This document shows, in pieces, positions 1 to 8,324 of a stretch of DNA of 18,833 nt. Origin of the DNA: Nitrospira sp. (GTDB lineage: Bacteria; Nitrospirota; Nitrospiria; Nitrospirales; Nitrospiraceae); contig JABMDE010000075.1 of assembly GCA_015904055.1 (NCBI GenBank), positions 1 through 18,833 of the forward strand. The letters are read 5' to 3'. Made by a program: the position numbers and the translations under genes. The notes below the pieces were generated by a model that did not search any database, was not told where the DNA came from, and saw only the letters and a list, made by a program, of their open reading frames with translations. Every line of letters starts with the position of its first letter. Positions within the stretch are counted from its first letter, which is position 1.

Positions 1-98
1 GCCACGATGCCTTCTGCTCTCTGGAGCAGGCTACTCACCGTGACAGGGAGGGCGAGGGTCAAGACGGAGCGTCTGATTTGCGCGACACCGTTGGCCAT
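1..98 (-). CDS. MATE family efflux transporter, N-terminal fragment (runs off the window)
   Basis: Reading leftward from an ATG at 98-96, 32 complete codons are open to the window edge. They encode a hydrophobic start (MANGVAQIRRSVLTLALPVT, then VSSLLQRAEGIV). The pattern 'LALPVT-SSLLQR-EGIV' matches the first transmembrane helix of MATE-type (MatE, multidrug and toxin extrusion) transporters, which exchange cations for drugs or metabolites across the inner membrane. Only about 7% of a normal-length MATE protein is visible, so substrate and integrity cannot be judged. It is divergent from the nuclease gene to its right, with about 65 bases between the two start codons, so the promoters must be packed into that gap. 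The call rests on one short helix and is moderate. Confidence 0.55.
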   Translation of the reverse strand, partial: MANGVAQIRRSVLTLALPVTVSSLLQRAEGIV

Positions 99-163
99 GG
101 GGGCCTATCCTAGCAGAAGCGTAGTAGACAAACTGCTCTTCGGTCCGTTAGCTTTTGTCCACG

Positions 164-1675
164 ATGCCTGATTTAAACCAGCGTGCGATCCCTGTCATCA
201 CCCCGCGCCTCTCAAAGTCTAAATTCCTGGCCGGACTTCAATGTCACAAGCGGGTCTATTTCGATGTGCATCATCCTGACTGGGCCAGCCCTCCGGATCC
301 CTCAACGCAGGCCATTCTCGATATGGGTACTGAAATCGGTGAGCGGGCACGGTGCCGTTTCCCCGGTGGTGTGCTGATCGGCGAAGGCTACCGGCAGCGC
401 GAAGCGGCACTGGCTCATACAGTATCAGTTCTGGCAGATCTCACGATTCCGGCTATCTTTGAAGGAGCGTTTCTATATGACGGTGTTCTTGTCCGTGTCG
501 ATATTCTTGAGCGTGTGCGAGGCAACGAAGGAGAACATCTCGGGTGGCGGCTCATTGAGGTGAAGTCGTCGTCGCGTGTGAAGGATATTCATCTCTACGA
601 TCTGGCGATTCAACGCTATGTCCTGCAGGGGGCGGGGCTCACAGTTCTCTCGGCTTGCCTCATGCATTTGAATTCGCAGTATGTCTATCGGGGTGATGCT
701 CTCGACTTGGATCTGCTCTTCAAATTACAAGATATGACGGAGCTGGTTGTGGCTCGCGGTATCGATCTGCCAGGCCAGTTGGTGCCGATGCAGCAGGCTG
801 TGTTGCAACCGGAACCACCAGCGATCGAACCGAATGATCACTGCCACACTCCGTATGAATGTCCGTACTGGGCCCATTGCACGAAAGAGAAGCCCGCTCG
901 CTGGATCTACCATTTGCCAGGGTCGTTACGCGGATTGGCCGACTTGGCCCGGCAGGGCGTGACGACCATCGACGATATTCCCGGTGGAGTCAAACTGTCA
1001 GCCGTCCAACGCCGAGTGAAGGATAACGTTGAATGGATTTCTCCCAAGCTCAAGGAAGCACTTGCGTCGGTCCGCTATCCGGTCCACCATTTGGATTTTG
1101 AAACCATTATGCCGGGAGTTCCTTGTTATCCTGACACGAGGCCGTATGAGCCGGTACCGGTGCAATGGTCAAATCACATCGAGGAAGCACCTGGCCGTTG
1201 GCGACATCAGGAATATCTTCACGCCGAATCGAGCGACCCTCGCGAAGTGTTGACGGCGCAGCTGATCGAGTCGCTTGGCTCGGAAGGCAGCATCTGCGTC
1301 TATTCACCGTACGAGCAATCGATTCTTGAACGGCTGGCTGATCGATATCCATCGATGCAAGCAGAATTGAAACGGGTGATCCGCCGGCTGTGGGATTTAT
1401 TCCCGGTGATTCGGGACCACTATTATCATCCCGCATTTGGCGGGTCCTATTCGATCAAGTCCGTGCTGCCTGCCATGGTGCCGTCATTGGCGTATGGGGA
1501 TCTGGCGATTCAAGAAGGAGGCGTGGCGGCACAGGCTTATTATCAGATGGTGTTCAAGGAAACCGATTGGGTCAACAAGGAGACCATCCGGGAATCGTTA
1601 CTCGCATATTGCAAGCGTGACACGCTGGCGATGGTGGAGTTGCGGCGAGCCTTGTGGGAAAAAGCGGGAGGATAG
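164..1675 (+). CDS. DUF2779 protein: Cas4-like PD-(D/E)XK nuclease fused to an RNase H-fold exonuclease-like domain
   Basis: Product of 503 residues if started at ATG 164; a TTG at 155 would add three residues, and neither has a clear ribosome binding site. The N-terminal half looks like a Cas4/RecB-type PD-(D/E)XK nuclease: Cys27 near the start, Asp113 in 'VRVDIL', then Glu132 and Lys134 in 'LIEVKSS', and three clustered cysteines (227, 233, 239). Together with Cys27 these could hold a 4Fe-4S cluster, as in Cas4. The C-terminal half has the DUF2779 signature: 'HLDFETI' with Asp311 and Glu313 at about residues 309-315, and 'YCKRDTLAMVEL' with Asp486 at 482-493, resembling the first and last motifs of DEDD exonucleases. 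Family knowledge: DUF2779 proteins are widespread and uncharacterised. A role in DNA or RNA processing is inferred. It converges with the GIY-YIG gene 12 bases downstream. No cas genes are nearby. Confidence 0.85.
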   Translation: MPDLNQRAIPVITPRLSKSKFLAGLQCHKRVYFDVHHPDWASPPDPSTQAILDMGTEIGERARCRFPGGVLIGEGYRQREAALAHTVSVLADLTIPAIFEGAFLYDGVLVRVDILERVRGNEGEHLGWRLIEVKSSSRVKDIHLYDLAIQRYVLQGAGLTVLSACLMHLNSQYVYRGDALDLDLLFKLQDMTELVVARGIDLPGQLVPMQQAVLQPEPPAIEPNDHCHTPYECPYWAHCTKEKPARWIYHLPGSLRGLADLARQGVTTIDDIPGGVKLSAVQRRVKDNVEWISPKLKEALASVRYPVHHLDFETIMPGVPCYPDTRPYEPVPVQWSNHIEEAPGRWRHQEYLHAESSDPREVLTAQLIESLGSEGSICVYSPYEQSILERLADRYPSMQAELKRVIRRLWDLFPVIRDHYYHPAFGGSYSIKSVLPAMVPSLAYGDLAIQEGGVAAQAYYQMVFKETDWVNKETIRESLLAYCKRDTLAMVELRRALWEKAGG

Positions 1676-1687
1676 GAGAGAGAGTTG

Positions 1688-1933
1688 TCATCTGGACAAA
1701 AGAATATCCTTCAACCTACGGCGTCCCGTCGTCGATTTGTAAAACCGTTCCTTCTTTCGCGCGTCGCTCAATGTTAGAAATGCATCCGTATAAATCACTC
1801 TGTATGGACGGTGAGGACGGGAAGATTTCACCTGGCCTTTGTTGTGCTCTCTTAGGCGCCTGGCAACGTCATTGCTTACGCCTGTATACGTTCTTGTTCC
1901 GGCCTCGTTTAGCAGGATGTATAGGTAATACAT
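1688..1933 (-). CDS. GIY-YIG nuclease family protein (UPF0213-like, stand-alone)
   Basis: This 81-residue protein is essentially one GIY-YIG domain. 'YLYILLN' at residues 3-9 and 'TYTGVS' at 15-20 stand for the two halves of the GIY-YIG motif. They are followed by 'ARRLREHN' (24-31) with the expected catalytic Arg26, and 'KKERFYKS' (60-67) with Glu62, the metal-binding glutamate position. Length and layout match the small single-domain UvrC/UPF0213-like proteins, whose role is mostly unknown; DNA cleavage or repair is the usual inference. The start at ATG 1933 has no obvious Shine-Dalgarno sequence, but the conserved domain begins straight after it. It converges with the DUF2779 gene. Its 5' side faces the palindrome cluster that follows the tRNA-Ser gene. 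Confidence 0.85.
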   Translation of the reverse strand: MYYLYILLNEAGTRTYTGVSNDVARRLREHNKGQVKSSRPHRPYRVIYTDAFLTLSDARKKERFYKSTTGRRRLKDILLSR

Positions 1934-1954
1934 GTGGTTTTAGGAATGTTGAAG

Positions 1955-2041
1955 GGCGGATCCGCCATTTGAGCAGCAAATGGCGAGATCTCGCCACAAT
2001 GGCTTAAGACAAACGTTGATTTGTCTTAAGCCATTGTGGCG
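1955..2041. repeat. Cluster of four touching or overlapping palindromes beside tRNA-Ser
   Basis: Four perfect inverted repeats lie head to tail: GGCGGATCCGCC (1955-1966); CGCCATTT / AAATGGCG with a 7-base loop (1963-1985); GGCGAGATCTCGCC (1982-1995); and a 22-bp arm pair with a 6-base loop (arms 1992-2013 and 2020-2041). Neighbouring palindromes share a few bases, so some structures exclude each other. The right arm of the last one includes the last bases of the tRNA-Ser gene, CCA included. No T-run follows in either direction, so it is not a standard intrinsic terminator. Confidence 0.9.
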
Positions 2042-2126
2042 GAGAGGGTGGGGATCGAACCCACGGTCGAGTTACCCCGACAGCAGTTTTCGAGACTGCC
2101 CGATTCGGCCACTCTCGCACCTCTCC
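2037..2126 (-). tRNA. tRNA-Ser (anticodon CGA), CCA encoded
   Basis: On the minus strand the acceptor stem GGAGAGG (2126-2120) pairs with CCTCTCC (2047-2041), followed by the G discriminator (2040) and an encoded CCA (2039-2037). The anticodon loop CTCGAAA sits on a GCAGT/ACTGC stem. The anticodon is CGA (2092-2090), which reads UCG serine codons. The long variable arm and total size of 90 nt are those of a class II tRNA such as serine. The T-arm sequence GGTTCGATCC is intact. Immediately 3' of CCA the sequence enters a perfect 22-bp inverted repeat; immediately 5' lies a truncated protein gene. Confidence 0.95.
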
Positions 2127-2130
2127 GTAG

Positions 2131-2694
2131 GCCGGAGATTGCGTCATCGGAGGCAGTGAAACAACCGGGGTGCAGTTCGCAGATTCGCAGGCGGTACTCA
2201 TCGGAAATATCATTCATGACAATGATTATGGCGTAAATGCGGCTGGAAAGTCGGAGGTCCGGCTTGAGCGGAATGTCATTACACGGAATCTTTTTGAGGC
2301 AGTCCTGGTCGCCGATTACGCCAAAGCAACATTGATCAGCAATACCATGGTGAAAAATGGCAGCGGGGTGTCTTTTCTAGGTTCATCCCGTAGCGAGGCA
2401 TCCGGAAACATCATTGGACTGAATCGGATCGGTTTTAGTATTGCCGCCACCAGTAAGGCTACGCTCTCATTTAATGCCATGTTTAATCGTGAGAGCGACT
2501 ATATGATCGCAGGATCGCCTACTATTCCAGCTCCCGAACTCAAGCCGGAATCGGATATCGCCGCGGATCCACGGTTTGTGGATGCCGAGCATGACGACTT
2601 TCGCCTGCGTCCCGATACCGTGCTCCTCAATAGGGGGGCATTCGGGTATCTGGGGGCTCTCCCCCCTCTCAAACCTGTCTCGGCCAATCCGTAA
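2131..2694 (+). pseudogene. Right-handed beta-helix repeat protein, 5'-truncated
   Basis: A frame open from the stop codon at 2128 (two bases beyond the tRNA-Ser 5' end) to 2694 encodes parallel beta-helix coils of the NosD/pectate-lyase type. Repeated patterns such as 'GNIIHDNDYGV', 'RNVITRNLFEAVLV' and 'GNIIGLNRIGFSI' recur about every 22-24 residues. The C-terminal 'DPRFVDAEHDDFRLRPDT' is the usual end cap of such proteins. There is no signal peptide and no good start. The first possible start is GTG 2170, but helix-like sequence ('DCVIGGSETTGVQF') already runs upstream of it, so the gene appears to have lost its N-terminal part at the tRNA boundary. Complete family members are normally several hundred residues and exported, and often bind or cut polysaccharides. 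Probably non-functional here. Confidence 0.7.
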
Positions 2695-2850
2695 TAGTTA
2701 TTAAATACAATGAGATGGGTGGGTCCACTGATAAAATGAAGGCATATGCTATGCTTTCTCTCAAGCGCATAGGGCATTTCGGTTTCAGCCTGTAGTTAAG
2801 AAGCAGAAAAAGAAGCCGAAAAGGGCTTAACAGGAACAGGGAGGTCTCTC

Positions 2851-3036
2851 GTGGCCAGCTTCCACAGTGATCATGAAAAGTTTCGGGGCGAAAACATTCC
2901 ATCCCTCCATGATATGGAATCAGGCAAGCTGGTAGGGGCGGTCCTGCCTATGTCTGAGCAAGCGCAGATGCAGATGCAGAACAGTATTGAAGTCATTGAT
3001 TATCTTTTAAATCAAGAGCGCGTTATTTGGAGTTAA
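2851..3036 (+). CDS. Small protein of unknown function (61 aa)
   Basis: GTG start at 2851 with a good Shine-Dalgarno sequence (CAGGGAGGT, 2837-2845) six bases upstream, which supports translation. The product is soluble, has no signal peptide or membrane segment and no cysteine. It contains a short Met/Gln-rich stretch ('SEQAQMQMQNSIEVIDYLL', about residues 35-53) that could form an amphipathic helix. I do not recognise the family. It stands alone, with 156 bases before it and about 350 bases before the next rightward gene. Confidence 0.6.
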   Translation: MASFHSDHEKFRGENIPSLHDMESGKLVGAVLPMSEQAQMQMQNSIEVIDYLLNQERVIWS

Positions 3037-3387
3037 GTCTCCATCGTTTGATTGCAATCCCTCCCTTCTCTTCCTCGTCATTTTCTTCCAGTGAGATGTA
3101 GTGTCAACAACCGGTGAACCTGACACCGGATCATCACGCATGCGAAATATGAACAGGGTGTATTCGAGCAAGCCGCAAGAATCACGCAGGCAGACTCTGC
3201 CCTCTCTTGAGTCGGCGTCCAAACCGACCGAGAAGAAGATAGGTGCGCTCTCGCACTGAGGCGGCGATGCGTGTCAGCTCAGGATTGATTTCACTATGAA
3301 ATGAGCGCATCGTCACGATCGCTTCAACCAGACGGTACTGCATCGATACGCTGTTGTCGTTATCAGCTCATTCCATGAAAGGGCTGC
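3037..3387. other. 351-bp intergenic stretch before the GH63-like gene
   Basis: No recognisable gene family. It holds a short hairpin, CCGGTG / CACCGG with a 7-base loop, at about 3110-3128, and a possible 53-codon leftward frame listed separately. I see no convincing promoter for the downstream glycosidase gene. Confidence 0.5.
3182..3343 (-). CDS. Possible small protein of 53 aa (weak)
   Basis: A leftward ATG frame (3343 to 3182) reads MQYRLVEAIVTMRSFHSEIN and then a basic stretch ending 'LLLGRFGRRLKRGQSLPA'. Amino-acid composition is protein-like (alternating hydrophobic and charged residues, an amphipathic basic C-terminus). There is no good Shine-Dalgarno sequence and I recognise no family. 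It may be a degenerate remnant or chance. It would be divergent from the GH63-like gene, with 44 bases between the starts. Confidence 0.2.
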   Translation of the reverse strand: MQYRLVEAIVTMRSFHSEINPELTRIAASVRERTYLLLGRFGRRLKRGQSLPA

Positions 3388-6069
3388 ATGGCTGATACAA
3401 CTCGAAAAGCACCTCTCTCTGTACCTCCACAATCGGCAGAATGCAGGCGTCTGGAAGAAGATGCCCGCCGAGCCGAACATTGGAAACGGTGGGGGCCCTA
3501 TCTCAGCGAACGTGCCTGGGGTACGGTGCGTGAAGACTACAGTCCACACGGTACGGCCTGGGAAGCCTTTCCTCATGATCATGCCCGGTCACGCGCCTAT
3601 CGGTGGAATGAGGACGGAATTGCCGGGATTTCCGATCGTCACCAGTACATCTGTTTCGCGATTGCCCTCTGGAATGGACGAGATCCTATTCTCAAGGAAC
3701 GACTGTTTGGGGTGACCGGCAATGAGGGAAATCACGGGGAAGATGTGAAGGAGTATTATTTCTATCTTGATTCTACACCGACACACTCCTACATGAAGTA
3801 TCTCTATCGATACCCTCAGGCGGAGTTTCCGTATCAAAAGCTTATCGAAGAGAATCGTCGTCGGGGCAAGCAGGATCCGGAATATGAACTGATTGATACG
3901 GGCGTCTTTGACGATAATCGGTACTTCGATGTTACCGTGGAGTATGCCAAGGCAACTCCTGAAGATGTGCTGATCCGTATTCAGGTTACAAACCAGGGAC
4001 CGGACCCTGCCGAACTCACGCTCCTGCCCACACTCTGGTTTCGGAATACCTGGTCATGGGGGCTCGACGCCCGTCGGCCGAGGATGCGGCAAGGAACAGC
4101 TGAAAAAGGCATGAGCGTGATTGAGCTGGACCACGAATACTATGGTCAGCGTCGTCTTTTATGTGAGCGACAACCCGCCCTGTTATTTACGGAAAATGAA
4201 ACGAATAGCCGGCGGTTGTATGGTGATTTAGATGGAGCCAGTTATGTAAAGGATAGCTTTCATGAATACATCATAAGATCAGATAAACAAGCCATAAATC
4301 ATGACAGGGTAGGATCGAAAGCCGCTGCGCATTACATCCTCACTCTTGGGTCCGGAGCATCGGAGGTAATCCATCTACGTTTTACAAATGAGGACGGTGA
4401 GCAAGGGTTGTCGCACGATGGATTCAATGGGGTATTCACGCAGCGGATTCGGGAAGCCGACGAGTTTTACGATGAGCTGGCGCCGCCAGGCCTCTCCCAT
4501 GATGCACAGTTAGTGCAACGGCAAGCTTTTGCCGGACTATTGTGGAGCAAGCAGTTCTATCACTACGACCTCAATCGTTGGCTCAAGGGTGATCCGGGCA
4601 TGCCGGAGCCACCGTCTGATCGACTTCGCGGGCGCAATGCCGACTGGACACATCTCTACAATGCCGATGTCATCTCGATGCCGGATAAGTGGGAGTATCC
4701 GTGGTATGCCGCGTGGGACTTAGCGTTTCATTGTATCCCGCTCGCAATCGTAGATTCGACCTTCGCGAAAGAGCAGCTCATTCTGATGCTCCGCGAGTGG
4801 TATATGCATCCGAACGGGCAAATGCCGGCGTACGAATGGGCGTTCGGCGACGTCAACCCGCCGGTCCATGCCTGGGCGGCGTGGCGCGTGTACAAAATCG
4901 AGAAGAAACGGAAAGGCGTGGGCGATCGGACCTTTCTCGAGCGGGTGTTCCAAAAACTCCTGCTGAATTTCACCTGGTGGGTCAATCGAAAAGATGCCGA
5001 GGGAAAGAATATCTTCCAGGGCGGCTTCTTGGGGTTGGATAATATCGGGGTGTTCGATCGGAGTGCGCCGTTGCCGACTGGAGGACATATCGAACAATCG
5101 GATGCGACCAGCTGGATGGGCATGTATTGCCTCAATATGCTGTCGATCGCGCTGGAGTTGGCCCGTGAGAATCGGGCATACGAAGATGTCGCCAGTAAGT
5201 TCTTCGAGCATTTCGTCTATATCTGCCGGGCGATGAATAACATCGGCGGTGAAAAGATCGAGCTCTGGAACAGAGAAGACGGGTTTTTTTACGATGTTCT
5301 GCATTTGCCAGACGGTCAAACAGTTCCACTCAAAGTACGATCTCTTGTCGGATTGATCCCGCTCTTTGCGGTTGAGACTCTGGACTCTGAACTAATCGAC
5401 CAGCTCCCCAGGTTTAAACACCGGATGCAGTGGTTCATTGAAAACCGGCCTGATTTCAGCTCCCATGTGGATACACAATCGCGGGATGGAGAGGTTCGGC
5501 GGTTCCTCTCGCTGGTCAACCCTGTGCGGCTGAAGTCAGTGCTGCGTTATATGCTGGACGAAAAGGAATTCCTTTCTCCCTATGGTATCCGCGCCTTGTC
5601 ACGCTTCCACAAGGATCACCCGTATACACTCTCAGCCATGGGCATGGAATATCGCGTCGATTATGAGCCGGCAGAGTCGAGCACTGGGGTGTTCGGCGGC
5701 AATTCAAACTGGCGTGGGCCGATCTGGTTCCCGGTGAACTATCTGCTCATCGAATCGCTTCAAAAGTTTCACTACTTTCTGGGTGACGACTATACCGTGG
5801 AGTATCCGACTGGTTCCGGGCGCTTGATTCCTTTGAATAAAGTAGCAGCGGAGCTGTCACGCAGACTTACCCATGTATTTCTTCGCGACGACACAGGCCG
5901 CCGACCTGTGTTCGGAGGCAGCACGAAGTTTCAAGACGATCCGCTCTGGCGCGACACACTTCTCTTTTATGAGTATTTCCATGGCGACAATGGGGCCGGC
6001 ATCGGGGCGAGTCACCAGACGGGATGGACAGGGTTGGTGGCAAAGCTGATTCAGCAGTCGGGGGAGTGA
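3388..6069 (+). CDS. MGH1-type glycoside hydrolase (GH63-related, alpha-glucosidase-like), 893 aa
   Basis: A large cytoplasmic protein with no signal peptide. The N-terminal part (about residues 45-90, '[20 protein letters not shown]') and the beta-rich segment that follows are typical of bacterial proteins related to mannosyl-oligosaccharide glucosidase (GH63, (alpha/alpha)6 barrel). '[14 protein letters not shown]' at residues 435-448 carries Asp444, the likely general-acid position by analogy with GH63. '[16 protein letters not shown]' at about 770-785 is the conserved C-terminal barrel motif that normally lines the active site. Length fits full-size members (about 850-900). Expected reaction: hydrolysis of an alpha-glucosidic bond in a small glucan or glucosylated compound; the true substrate cannot be read from the sequence. 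Start ATG 3388 has only a weak AAAGGG site. An amylo-alpha-1,6-glucosidase gene follows after 62 bases, so the two probably act together in storage-glucan or compatible-solute turnover. Confidence 0.85.
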   Translation: MADTTRKAPLSVPPQSAECRRLEEDARRAEHWKRWGPYLSERAWGTVREDYSPHGTAWEAFPHDHARSRAYRWNEDGIAGISDRHQYICFAIALWNGRDPILKERLFGVTGNEGNHGEDVKEYYFYLDSTPTHSYMKYLYRYPQAEFPYQKLIEENRRRGKQDPEYELIDTGVFDDNRYFDVTVEYAKATPEDVLIRIQVTNQGPDPAELTLLPTLWFRNTWSWGLDARRPRMRQGTAEKGMSVIELDHEYYGQRRLLCERQPALLFTENETNSRRLYGDLDGASYVKDSFHEYIIRSDKQAINHDRVGSKAAAHYILTLGSGASEVIHLRFTNEDGEQGLSHDGFNGVFTQRIREADEFYDELAPPGLSHDAQLVQRQAFAGLLWSKQFYHYDLNRWLKGDPGMPEPPSDRLRGRNADWTHLYNADVISMPDKWEYPWYAAWDLAFHCIPLAIVDSTFAKEQLILMLREWYMHPNGQMPAYEWAFGDVNPPVHAWAAWRVYKIEKKRKGVGDRTFLERVFQKLLLNFTWWVNRKDAEGKNIFQGGFLGLDNIGVFDRSAPLPTGGHIEQSDATSWMGMYCLNMLSIALELARENRAYEDVASKFFEHFVYICRAMNNIGGEKIELWNREDGFFYDVLHLPDGQTVPLKVRSLVGLIPLFAVETLDSELIDQLPRFKHRMQWFIENRPDFSSHVDTQSRDGEVRRFLSLVNPVRLKSVLRYMLDEKEFLSPYGIRALSRFHKDHPYTLSAMGMEYRVDYEPAESSTGVFGGNSNWRGPIWFPVNYLLIESLQKFHYFLGDDYTVEYPTGSGRLIPLNKVAAELSRRLTHVFLRDDTGRRPVFGGSTKFQDDPLWRDTLLFYEYFHGDNGAGIGASHQTGWTGLVAKLIQQSGE

Positions 6070-6131
6070 GGGAGCGTGAGAAGTAAGGGGTGAGGCGTAC
6101 AGTGTAAGGACGGCGCAGATAGTGGGGGAAG

Positions 6132-8204
6132 ATGAAGATTGGGAAGGCGGATTGCCAAGATCTCAATCGGGCCCTGAGTCTGGAATGGCTTGAAACAAAT
6201 GGACGGGGCGGGTTTGCGTCGGGCACCGTGGCCGGCGCGAATACACGGCGTTACCACGCATTGTTGTTGGTTGCACGGAAACCTCCCGCTGATCGGCTCG
6301 TTCTCGTTAATCATCTCGATGAATGGATCGATTGCGACGGCCGATCGATTCCTCTTTCGACAAATCTATATCCAGGTACGGTGCATCCTTCCGGATATGT
6401 TGCCTGCACCGAATTTTCTTCGACGCCTTGGCCGAGATGGAGTTTCGACTGCGGCGAAGCCGTCATTCAGCGTGAAATCTTCTGCGTGCTAGGCCGAGAG
6501 CTCGTCATCGTGCGATGGAAGCTCGTTGGCGCGAAGGACTGCTCCGTTCTCCTCCGTGTCCGGCCGATGTTGAGTGGACGCGACTATCATATGACCCATC
6601 ACGAAAATGGGAGTCTCTCGACGAATGCGTCGATTGGGCCGGCCAGGGTGGTGTGGCAGCCCTACTCCGATGTGCCTGCGGTACAGGCGGTCCACTCTGG
6701 AACCTATCGCCATGAACCGGATTGGTTTAGGCGGGTACAATTTCCAGTTGAACACCAACGTGGGCTCGATTGTGAAGAAGATTGGTGGTCGCCGGGCGAG
6801 TTCGGATTCGAGTTGGAGCCTGGAAAAGACCAGATGCTGGTCTTGACGAGCGAGGCAGTGGACCATCTCGATACGGCTGTTCTTGCGAAGCGTGAAACAA
6901 CGCGACGTAAACGGTTTAATCCAGCAAATCGGACGGCAGATCCCTTGGCCAGCGCACTCCAGCAGGCTGCCGGAGCTTATCTCTCTGAGCGGGGTGTCGG
7001 ACAGACAGTGATTGCCGGCTATCCTTGGTTCACCGATTGGGGACGAGACACATTCATTTCTTTGCCAGGCCTGTGTCTGGTCACCGGGCAGCATGAAACA
7101 GCCTGGCATATCATTGAGTCGTTTTCCGCCCATGTCTCGGAAGGCATGGTGCCAAACCGCTTTCCCGATGCGGGGGAGCAGCCGGAGTACAATACGATTG
7201 ATGCTTCCCTCTGGTTCATCCACGCCATTGGTCGGTATCTGGCGTACAGCCACGACGAAGCACGCGTGCTTGCCACGGCTTGGCCGGCCGTCCAAGAGAT
7301 TATCAATGGCTATCGCCGAGGTACTCGCTACAACATCCACATGGATCATGATGGGCTGATCACCGGTGGCACCTCCGGCATGCAACTCACATGGATGGAT
7401 GCAAGGGTGGGTGACTGGGTGGTGACGCCACGCCATGGAAAGCCGGTTGAAATTCAAGCGTTGTGGATACGGTCATTGGAGGTTGGGGCGGATCTCGCCA
7501 CGAGATTCGGTGATGTGGCGTATGCCGCGCGCTGCCGCGAGGAGCGGGCGCAGGCCATTCAATCCTTCCGCGCAAAGTTTTGCTATGAGGAGGGGGGATA
7601 TCTCTACGATGTCATTGATGGACCAAGCGGCAGCGATGCTTCGATCCGTCCGAATCAACTCTTTGCCCTGTCCCTCTGTGACGAGCTAGTGACGAAGGAG
7701 CTGGCCGCTTCAATCCTTCATGTTATACATGAGCATCTGCTTACACCAGTCGGGTTGCGTACGCTTTCTCCGAAAGACAGCCGGTATCGTCCACGCTATG
7801 ACGGGGGAGTGGTTGAACGGGACGGTGCCTATCACCAGGGAACGGTGTGGCCCTTTTTGCTCGGTCCGTTTATCACGGCGTGGCTTGCCGTCTTTGGGAA
7901 GACCGACAAGACGAAAATCCAAGCCCGATCCTTTCTCAATGGCCTTGAAGCACACTTAGGAGAGGCCTGTATGGGGCAGGTCTCGGAAGTCTTTGACGGA
8001 GATGCTCCGCATCATCCACGTGGATGTCCGGCTCAGGCCTGGTCAGTCGCAGAACCGTTGCGTGCCATGATCGAGGATCTCGGAGTCACCATCGCGCAGA
8101 ACACCACTCGCTCAAGGCGAGTGACCATACGCTCACGCAAAGAAACTCAAGGCCCTGCCGTTTCAGAGACAAAGATACCCATCGCACGGAATCGTCCGCA
8201 GTAG
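6132..8204 (+). CDS. Amylo-alpha-1,6-glucosidase / glycogen debranching enzyme (GH133-like), 690 aa
   Basis: The N-terminal domain (residues 1 to about 240) begins with 'LEWLETNGRGGFASGTVAGANTRRYH', the signature of the bacterial/archaeal glycogen debranching enzyme N-terminal region. The C-terminal (alpha/alpha)6 domain has 'YPWFTDWGRDTFISLPG' at residues 297-313 (Asp302 and Asp306), 'PEYNTIDASLWF' at about 351-362, 'MQLTWMDA' at about 417-424 and 'GAYHQGTVWPFLLGPF' near 564-580. Such enzymes remove alpha-1,6-linked glucose at glycogen branch points. There is no signal peptide, so it acts in the cytoplasm. It follows the GH63-like gene by 62 bases with no terminator between, which suggests one transcript; an 8-bp hairpin stands just after its stop. 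The last 30 or so residues are basic and not part of the domain. Confidence 0.9.
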   Translation: MKIGKADCQDLNRALSLEWLETNGRGGFASGTVAGANTRRYHALLLVARKPPADRLVLVNHLDEWIDCDGRSIPLSTNLYPGTVHPSGYVACTEFSSTPWPRWSFDCGEAVIQREIFCVLGRELVIVRWKLVGAKDCSVLLRVRPMLSGRDYHMTHHENGSLSTNASIGPARVVWQPYSDVPAVQAVHSGTYRHEPDWFRRVQFPVEHQRGLDCEEDWWSPGEFGFELEPGKDQMLVLTSEAVDHLDTAVLAKRETTRRKRFNPANRTADPLASALQQAAGAYLSERGVGQTVIAGYPWFTDWGRDTFISLPGLCLVTGQHETAWHIIESFSAHVSEGMVPNRFPDAGEQPEYNTIDASLWFIHAIGRYLAYSHDEARVLATAWPAVQEIINGYRRGTRYNIHMDHDGLITGGTSGMQLTWMDARVGDWVVTPRHGKPVEIQALWIRSLEVGADLATRFGDVAYAARCREERAQAIQSFRAKFCYEEGGYLYDVIDGPSGSDASIRPNQLFALSLCDELVTKELAASILHVIHEHLLTPVGLRTLSPKDSRYRPRYDGGVVERDGAYHQGTVWPFLLGPFITAWLAVFGKTDKTKIQARSFLNGLEAHLGEACMGQVSEVFDGDAPHHPRGCPAQAWSVAEPLRAMIEDLGVTIAQNTTRSRRVTIRSRKETQGPAVSETKIPIARNRPQ

Positions 8205-8215
8205 TCGAGCCTATC

Positions 8216-8243
8216 GTGACGTGCCGTCCTCACGTCACTTCTC
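8216..8243 (+). terminator. Candidate terminator after the debranching enzyme gene
   Basis: A perfect 8-bp stem GTGACGTG / CACGTCAC (8216-8223 and 8231-8238) with a 7-base loop is followed by TTCTC, a weak pyrimidine run. It starts 12 bases after the stop codon of the debranching enzyme gene and lies before the next promoter-like site. The T-run is poor, so efficiency is uncertain. Confidence 0.45.
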
Positions 8244-8273
8244 TTGACAGCAGGATACACGCGTCCGTACTCT
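8244..8273 (+). promoter_or_regulatory. Candidate sigma-70 promoter for the GlcG/HbpS-type gene
   Basis: A consensus -35 box TTGACA (8244-8249) is followed after 18 bases by TACTCT (8268-8273), a poor -10 with three of six matches. The start codon is 51 bases further on. It lies directly behind the hairpin closing the previous operon, which fits a new transcription unit. The -10 is the weak point. Confidence 0.35.
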
Positions 8274-8324
8274 CCAGGCACAATCCATCGCTTCATTCTA
8301 ATCCGACGATGCCGGAGGTTCGTT

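Noticed and set aside
1107..1436. 109-codon leftward frame inside the DUF2779 gene
   Set aside because: It is the antisense of well-conserved DUF2779 coding sequence and resembles no family.
1955..2041. CRISPR array or plain Rho-independent terminator
   Set aside because: There are no regularly spaced direct repeats with unique spacers and no T-run after any stem.
3007..3222. 71-codon leftward frame overlapping the small protein gene
   Set aside because: It overlaps a gene with a good ribosome site, and its composition is not protein-like; the neighbouring 53-codon frame is slightly better and is listed only as weak.
4720..5319. 199-codon leftward frame inside the GH63-like gene
   Set aside because: Antisense shadow of conserved GH63 sequence with no domain signal of its own.
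6489..7457. 322-codon leftward frame inside the debranching enzyme gene
   Set aside because: Long antisense frame in GC-rich coding DNA; the plus strand has clear family motifs throughout and this frame has none.
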